NCBI GenBank assembly: GCA_000226015.1
Contig: JH152678.1
Location: 967 to 24,657 of the forward strand
DNA from: Mnemiopsis leidyi
Lineage: Eukaryota; Ctenophora; Tentaculata; Lobata; Bolinopsidae
DNA length: 23,691 bases
Direction of reading: 5' to 3'
Shown: piece by piece, positions 18,654 to 23,691 of the stretch
Layout: each line of letters opens with the position of its first letter
How positions within the stretch are numbered: the stretch's first letter is position 1
Notes under the pieces: model-generated
The model's database searches: none
What the model saw: only the letters and a program-made list of their open reading frames with translations
What the model was told of the DNA's origin: nothing
Translations under genes and position numbers: made by a program

Positions 18654-20614
18654 CTGTGAAAAATCAAATGTACTCCGTTAAGATTAAGATCAACAAAAAA
18701 CAACCCTGCCTATAATTGAATATATCCTAAAGTCTAGCTCTCTTCTCCGACGCTTTGGTGGCTTGTCGCCAGGGTGCATGTTAAGGTTAAAACTCATGAG
18801 GATTGAGGCTGTACAGATATAAAATAGTGCCTATATGAGGAATAAGGAAATCATAATGAAAACAGACAACTAGGCCGGGAAGTAGTTGCTCCTCCTTCTG
18901 AAACTGTTCTGAAAAATTGGAACAATAAATTTAATATTCAGACCAAACTATCATTTACTTTTTATCAATTTTAAAACTGGAGAGCAAACTTTAAAATAGT
19001 ATTCTATAAAGCGAGACCTAAAAATTTCGGAGGAATGTCTAGAAAAAATTGAACGTAAGAATTAGTGTGAAGTGTAATTCGGTCGTACAGTGGCGTTCAG
19101 GTGCAATTCCAAACATCATTATTACCACGATATAACCACACGGATCATTTTTCATCTTGATTTATTAATTTCCACTTGAATAATCTACAGTTTTAGCAAC
19201 GCGACGCGCTGTGTAAACGTAATTTGGGAAATTTTGACCTGCGACAGGGTAGGATTTCATAATTAGAAATATAAAATTCGCCTTAAATTGTTTTCAAATT
19301 TTGTTGGTTCATTTTGCTAAAAAATTTGTTTCTAGTCTTTACCTGTGTAGCACACAGCTGTGCACGCTACAGAAAAATAAGCCACCTACAACCAGAGTCA
19401 TTAGTTATTAGGTTCAACGTCATGTTGCCCAGACCGACCAACGTTGAAATTTAAGCATCAACAAACACGGAATGATTCACATAACAGAAATGAAATTGAA
19501 TAACAACAATTTTATTGATAGTTTTAAAATAATTTGAAATATTTGAGTCTTAAAGTTATATTCCGCTTTAAGTCTATCCTATTCCTAAAAAGCTGGTGCA
19601 GCAAAAATGATAAGTCATTCCAGAATCCAGAGCAGCGTACAATTTACAATCGAAATGTATCGGGAAAACGGCTTTTGGAGGAATAGATGATGTACAATAG
19701 GCTTAATAAGATCAGAGAAGTTAAATACAGAAAATCCTTTTAGGACTGAAACGTGAAAGATAGCACAATATGAAGATATGAGTATCGAGTCGGCACCGCA
19801 ACTGTAACAGAATCCCTCGCAACTGCCGGCGAAGATTCTCAGGGTCTAGGTATTGAGTTGATGTCGTGACTTTCATTTCTGATAAAAGTGCGATAAGCCC
19901 TTTCACGTACGGAGTCTTCACCTTGGATTGGCTTATCTTGTTTCTTGTTAAATACTCGTTAACCGCTGCTGTAAACTTTTTAAATGTGATACCCTGGTAG
20001 TGCCACTTCTATCATATTTTACGCGGTCAAATTGTCGTGACAATTTTCACGGTGGTCTACTGGTCTAGTGTCTGGCTATTTCAAATGTGTACTATCAATC
20101 TTCCCACCACGGCACTGCACATTGTTAGAGATGTTACATCTGGTACGTCTAGTATCGGTAGATTTTACAGCTCAATTGGGAACAATCAAAAAGAAATTTC
20201 TGGTTGAAAAACTAAGGAACTGGAAGAGACAGTCACTGTAACTGATGTAACCAATTTTTACAGCATATCAATTACTATGTTACTACTTCTGTTGCGTCAT
20301 CTGCCGGCCACGTTCCAAGGTATAATTGTTGGCTTGTTAAGTCTTATCTTCGAAACATGGACAATGGACATTAGAATATTGCACAAATAATCCATTGGCA
20401 TTAATATCAAAATACATAGCAGATAAACCCTTGCTGCTTCGCGGGGTTATCTGAGCATATCACCCTCTCGCTCCGCGATCGTGTCTTTCTTCGGCATATT
20501 GATATCAACAAGTTGAACTGTCAATTTAATTTTAATATTCTGGAGATAAGACTGCTAATGTGAAAGAGATTACGTGATACGTAAGGGAACATCTTAAAAA
20601 CTCATAAAACTTAC
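18654..20614. other. Region between the two FABP first exons; no complete gene recognised
   Basis: On the minus strand there is an AATAAA (plus-strand TTTATT at 19511-19516). An open frame of about 95 codons runs from just after a TAG at about 20020 to 19721. It has many basic residues and an amphipathic pattern (GITFKKFTAAVNEYL, KTPYVKGLIALLSEM, LDPENLRRQLRGIL). I do not recognise it and cannot link it to FABP. I searched this stretch for FABP exons 2-4 matching the distal first exon and found none. Confidence 0.4.
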
Positions 20615-20687
20615 TGATGTCCTTCAGAAAACCGTCGAAATCTCCCTCAGTAGTTGTCCAATTCCAATTACCCGTAAAGTTGGCCAT
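20615..20687 (-). CDS. Second FABP coding first exon (alternative or orphan)
   Basis: On the minus strand an ATG at 20687 starts MANFTGNWNWTTTEGDFDGF, a clear paralogue of the N-terminal 24 codons of the FABP gene to its left. It ends ATC A|GTAAGT, a strong donor in phase 1. Its length of 73 nt is exactly that of the classic FABP exon 1. A possible acceptor (TTTTTTAG) lies at 20705-20712, so its 5' untranslated part may also be spliced. No matching exons 2-4 were found between it and the intact FABP exon 1, but its phase would let it join exon 2 at 18050. It is either an alternative first exon of one gene, or the only recognisable remnant of a second gene. Confidence 0.75.
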
Positions 20688-20704
20688 TTTGTAATATAGT
20701 TGGG

Positions 20705-21715
20705 CTAAAAAACTTGGAACATCAATTACACTGTGACCAGCATTTGTAAATGGATTAACAGCACTGCAAGTAAATTTTACACATGGATAAATGCATAAAT
20801 ATGTTTACGATTACCGAAATTTTTATTTCGCAAAGAAAGAAAGAAATAAGCTTACAAAACTAAGGGTTGCGGTTCACAATCAATCATAATAAATCTATTT
20901 GGAAGAAACCCACAAACGATACACTTCGAACAACCCAACCATGCGGCACAATCCGACCTAACAATCCTTGACCGTGATGAAATCGGTAAAATTTATTGTG
21001 GTTGGACAGCAGATTGTATTTCAATATATTAATATTATGACTCAATAAATAGATCAGGAGTGACCTTGGCTTTGTAGTTTGTCGGTAACAGTTATAATAA
21101 TGCTGCAGTACGAGCCCACGGCTAAATTCAGTGGTTGGATTATTTAACTGAGCAATATTTATAGCAATTGAAGTCATGTACTCACCGCCATTGTATGGCT
21201 CGTGACGTGGATTTCAAAGGATTTCTGAAAACCAAATTAGATATGGATAGAAATGTAACTGTTAGTTCATTAATCTAGTGTGACTACTGTATCTAGGATA
21301 TGATTTTTAACTGGGAACAAAACATGCAGTCATCACTATAACTGTGTCTCTCACATTAATGAATCTTAGTTAAGACTAAAGACAAGCAAATGCAGTCATT
21401 GAATGTGCTATCAAGTATATTCATGTGCCAATGTGCAAGCCAATTTAATGCCCCCTAATTCTCATCACGCTTTAAATATATTTATAAAGCGAATCTAAAC
21501 ATTTATATTCCATATCTAGGTACATATCACAAGAACATAAATATGTACCTAGTTTTGTTTAAGGTAAATTTCCCACAATGTTTTGAAGGAAATTTCCTCA
21601 AATATGTTTCAGGCCAACATAATGAACACCTAACTTGAACCCTGCAATGAGCAACTTTAAGAACCCAGATTTCTCCAATTTAAACCCTAAATTTGTTCGC
21701 TCTCAGACCAAACAC
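20705..21715. other. Upstream flank of the FABP locus, possible small 5' exon
   Basis: On the minus strand a 39-base segment, 21224-21186, is bounded by a good acceptor (GGTTTTCAG) and a strong donor (GTGAGT). It contains ATGGCG at its end. Spliced to the acceptor at 18654-18656 it would add a few residues in frame to FABP exon 1 (MASGCP before MANFTG); spliced to 20704 it would not stay in frame. It may equally be an untranslated exon or chance. The rest of the stretch shows no gene. Confidence 0.3.
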
Positions 21716-21724
21716 AGAATATCG

Positions 21725-21790
21725 TAATATATAATATATAATATAATATAATAAAGTAATAATATATATAATTATATAATATATAAATAT
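21725..21790. repeat. AT simple-sequence tract
   Basis: About 65 bases of ATATAATATA-type low-complexity sequence. It marks the border between the FABP flank and the palindromic element that follows. Confidence 0.9.
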
Positions 21791-21845
21791 CCCAGCCGTT
21801 CGATGATATTGCAGTAGTGGCGACTATACGCCAGGCTCCGCGCAC

Positions 21846-22205
21846 ACTTAAGGGGTCATTCATAAAATCGAGTACGCGTCTTTAAGCCACGAGTACGTGT
21901 CTCGTACTTAAATCAGGTAAGCCACGAAATCGGTATTCATAAAGTAAGCCAGGCTTAAAATTTCCGTACTTATGGCTCAGTTTTATCGAGCCATGGCTCG
22001 TTGAATCCGAGCCATGGCTCACTGGATTAAGTACGGCTCAGAGCTATGGCTTACGGTTTAAGTACGGATATAAGCCGTGGCTCAGCACGCTGTACTTAAA
22101 AAACAGACAGAGCCAAGCCACGGCTTTCTGTTTTAAGGACATGTACTTACAATTCTGAGTACATGTCCTTATAATTTTAAGTACAGATGATCAAATTAAG
22201 GTTGT
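21846..22205. repeat. Palindrome-rich repeat built from TAAGTAC and AGCCATGGCT motifs
   Basis: In about 360 bases the motif TAAGTAC or its complement GTACTTA recurs about ten times, AGCC(A/G)TGGCT-type palindromes recur about six times, and a perfect 13-bp-arm hairpin lies at 22135-22170 (AAGGACATGTACT and its complement). The beginning (GGGGTCATTCATAAA) resembles ends seen in some small DNA transposons, but no matching inverted end was found. No protein is encoded. Best read as a non-autonomous transposon or foldback element. Confidence 0.6.
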
Positions 22206-22307
22206 GGCTTACATCGAGGGACTAAATGTAAACAATCGACAGAGATAAACTGATAAAGTGAGATAAAATAACATAAACACGCCACGCAAAGGGTTTAAAT
22301 AACAGAT

Positions 22308-22408
22308 CATCCCGCGCTAGCGGGATGAGTTGATAAACCGAACTGAGTGCGCGCAGCGCACGAGGTTTGTGTTTTTATGTAATCCCAAAGCGCCAGCTGA
22401 GGGATTAC
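22308..22408. repeat. Cluster of GC-rich hairpins
   Basis: Two perfect 8-bp-arm hairpins lie 50 bases apart: CATCCCGC/GCGGGATG at 22308-22327 and GTAATCCC/GGGATTAC at 22379-22408. GTGCGCGCAGCGCAC sits between them at 22348-22362. They stand out from the AT-rich surroundings and may be part of a repeat running to about 23098. Confidence 0.7.
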
Positions 22409-22449
22409 ATTTATTTAGCCTTGAGCGTGAAGTGTTTATGTATTATAAT

Positions 22450-23098
22450 TCTTTCCGGGATTGCGACAAGGGATTACTAGAGCATAGATAAATCAGTATA
22501 GAGAGATTTGAAGAGTCAGGAACTGGAAGTACATTTTAGAGAACAACTGTTTATCAATCTTCGTTTCAATTTCTAGCTGATTATGAACGGTTGGCAAGAA
22601 TTTCATCTATTTTTATGTCAAAGCGATCCGTCATAGTGAAACCGAGCGAAAACAAGAGCGAAACAGCAAAAGCGAAACAACAAGAGGCAGGAAGCGGAAG
22701 TGAACAGCTGGCTCCTTGCCAAATTCTTATACCAAGCGTGGTGGATCACCATGCTTGAGGTCACGTGGTGCGCTGACTGGTCACGTGGTAAAGGATCCTC
22801 GTTTGCTATTGGCGAATTGCGGTGTCACGTGATATCACGTGACGCGCCCATGTGATGCGCGTCATAATAAGTTACTTCAGTACTTGTTTTGTTATCGAGG
22901 AGTTATTAGGAAGGTAACAGTAGATAATAAGAAACTAAATTCCTTACGTCTAGGAAAACTTCTACAATCTCCAGTACGGGTAATTGGAGGGACGGGTTTA
23001 TACGATTTCGGGGAAGGGAGATTATACGAAGGAAAGGTTTATCCGACAGCGGGACGGGATGAGAGAGAGCGGGATCCCGCGTCGCAATCCCGGAAAGA
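22450..23098. repeat. Pair of 18-bp perfect inverted repeats flanking 613 bases
   Basis: TCTTTCCGGGATTGCGAC at 22450-22467 is repeated in inverse at 23081-23098. The right copy adjoins a 12-bp palindrome GCGGGATCCCGC (23069-23080). No target duplication or transposase was found. The enclosed segment contains the densest part of the E-box group. Confidence 0.65.
22762..22841. promoter_or_regulatory. Dense CACGTG E-box cluster
   Basis: Four CACGTG hexamers lie in 80 bases (22762, 22782, 22826, 22836). The last two form a perfect 20-bp palindrome, GTCACGTGATATCACGTGAC (22824-22843). Further copies lie at 23143, 23290 and 23657. An inverted CCAAT (CTATTGGC) lies between the pairs at 22807. Such sites bind bHLH-zip factors (USF, MITF/TFE, Myc-Max families). 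The arrangement looks like a promoter or enhancer, but no gene start next to it is evident; the target may lie beyond the window. Confidence 0.5.
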
Positions 23099-23691
23099 TT
23101 TATAGTACCTACTCTTTCCCTCTATTATTAATGGGAGGATGGCACGTGATAATAGACGCGGCCACCCATTGGCCTCCGGTATCTTACTCGTTTCTGATTT
23201 GTTTATTAACCACTACGATATCGGTCGTCGCTAATCAGGGAGGGCAAACAGTAACAGCCGGACAACCAATATACAATTGCGTCCACCGTCACGTGCCCTC
23301 CTCCTGCCAATTGCAGAAGGACCCTGAGGGTCCGAACAGACAGGTTGCCCGAAATTTGTCGGCAGATAGACTTGAACAATTTGAGTTATCAGTGCTTTAT
23401 CTCTGTCAGTTGTTTTAACCGAAAGTCTTTTCGGCTTGCAATGGAGCGCAACACTTTGATGACGTCATTTATTGAGCTTCTTGTAATTTCAATCAGCTAA
23501 ATTCGTTCTCGAAAGTAATTATTGGGACATATCTCAACTATTTTGAACGGAATCCTGCCAAAATTTTCGCTGTAAGTTCATTGCAACATTTTCTTGACGG
23601 CTAGCCTTGCGATTTTGATCTAAACTTTCACATCTGTGAAAAATTGTGGCTTTCGCCACGTGCTAAACCTTCAAAAATGCGTAATTCGGCT
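23099..23691. other. Right end of window; no supported gene
   Basis: An open frame of 144 codons on the plus strand ending at 23418 has no recognisable domain and starts within the repeat region, so I do not call it a gene. Small features are a hairpin CCGAAAGTCTTTTCGG at 23420-23435, an inverted CCAAT-like CCATTGGCC at 23166-23174, and E-boxes at 23143, 23290 and 23657. Confidence 0.4.

Noticed and set aside
20884..21177. 97-codon minus-strand frame as a coding exon upstream of FABP
   Set aside because: No domain, AT-rich composition, and no suitable splice context that would join it in frame to FABP.
22984..23418. 144-codon open frame near the right end as a protein gene
   Set aside because: It has no usable ATG context at its start, overlaps the inverted-repeat region, shows no domain, and its composition changes along its length as in chance frames.
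1..23691. CRISPR arrays, bacterial operons, rRNA or tRNA genes
   Set aside because: The tandem repeats have no spacers of constant length, genes are intron-split, and no cloverleaf with a GGTTCRA-type loop or conserved rRNA segment was seen.

Overview
The window looks like nuclear DNA of a non-vertebrate animal. It is AT-rich, genes are split by GT-AG introns, AATAAA-type signals follow several genes, two 7-TM receptor genes have single-exon coding regions, and a FLYWCH/MULE-type transposon remnant is present. The sequence does not settle the phylum. All exon joins were made by eye from splice-site consensus, phase continuity and family similarity; none is backed by transcript data.

Layout. 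Bases 1-2207 hold no gene I can support, apart from a possible 3' end signal near 1149. Bases 2208-6657 (+) hold a class I SAM-dependent methyltransferase of the type-11 family. Four constant exons encode the SAM-binding half. They are followed by five tandem versions of the last exon, which encodes the C-terminal half. Four versions are open and one is decayed. All start after a 3' splice site in the same phase, so the locus can be read as alternative terminal exons. Bases 7599-8609 (-) encode a rhodopsin-like GPCR. Bases 9374-12529 (+) hold six exons resembling the acyl-CoA-binding half of the methylcrotonoyl-CoA carboxylase beta subunit; the second half of the enzyme is absent. Bases 13131-14111 are a degenerate mobile element with a 30-bp terminal inverted repeat, clustered GCTTGGCC-type repeats at both ends, and a FLYWCH-MULE transposase fragment. 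Bases 14389-15321 (+) encode a second GPCR. Bases 15921-18641 (-) hold a four-exon intracellular fatty-acid-binding protein gene with minisatellites in two introns. A second FABP coding first exon lies 2 kb upstream at 20615-20687 (-). From 20700 to the end I see repeats and palindromes, and a dense group of CACGTG E-boxes at 22762-23662, but no convincing gene.

Two unrelated genes here (methyltransferase and FABP) show the same pattern: part of the coding region is present once, and a single exon at one end is duplicated. The methyltransferase case is the stronger. Its inter-copy gaps (153-535 bp) are too short to hide another copy of the constant exons, and the reading phase is kept at every junction. 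The likely result is one SAM-binding core joined to interchangeable C-terminal halves.
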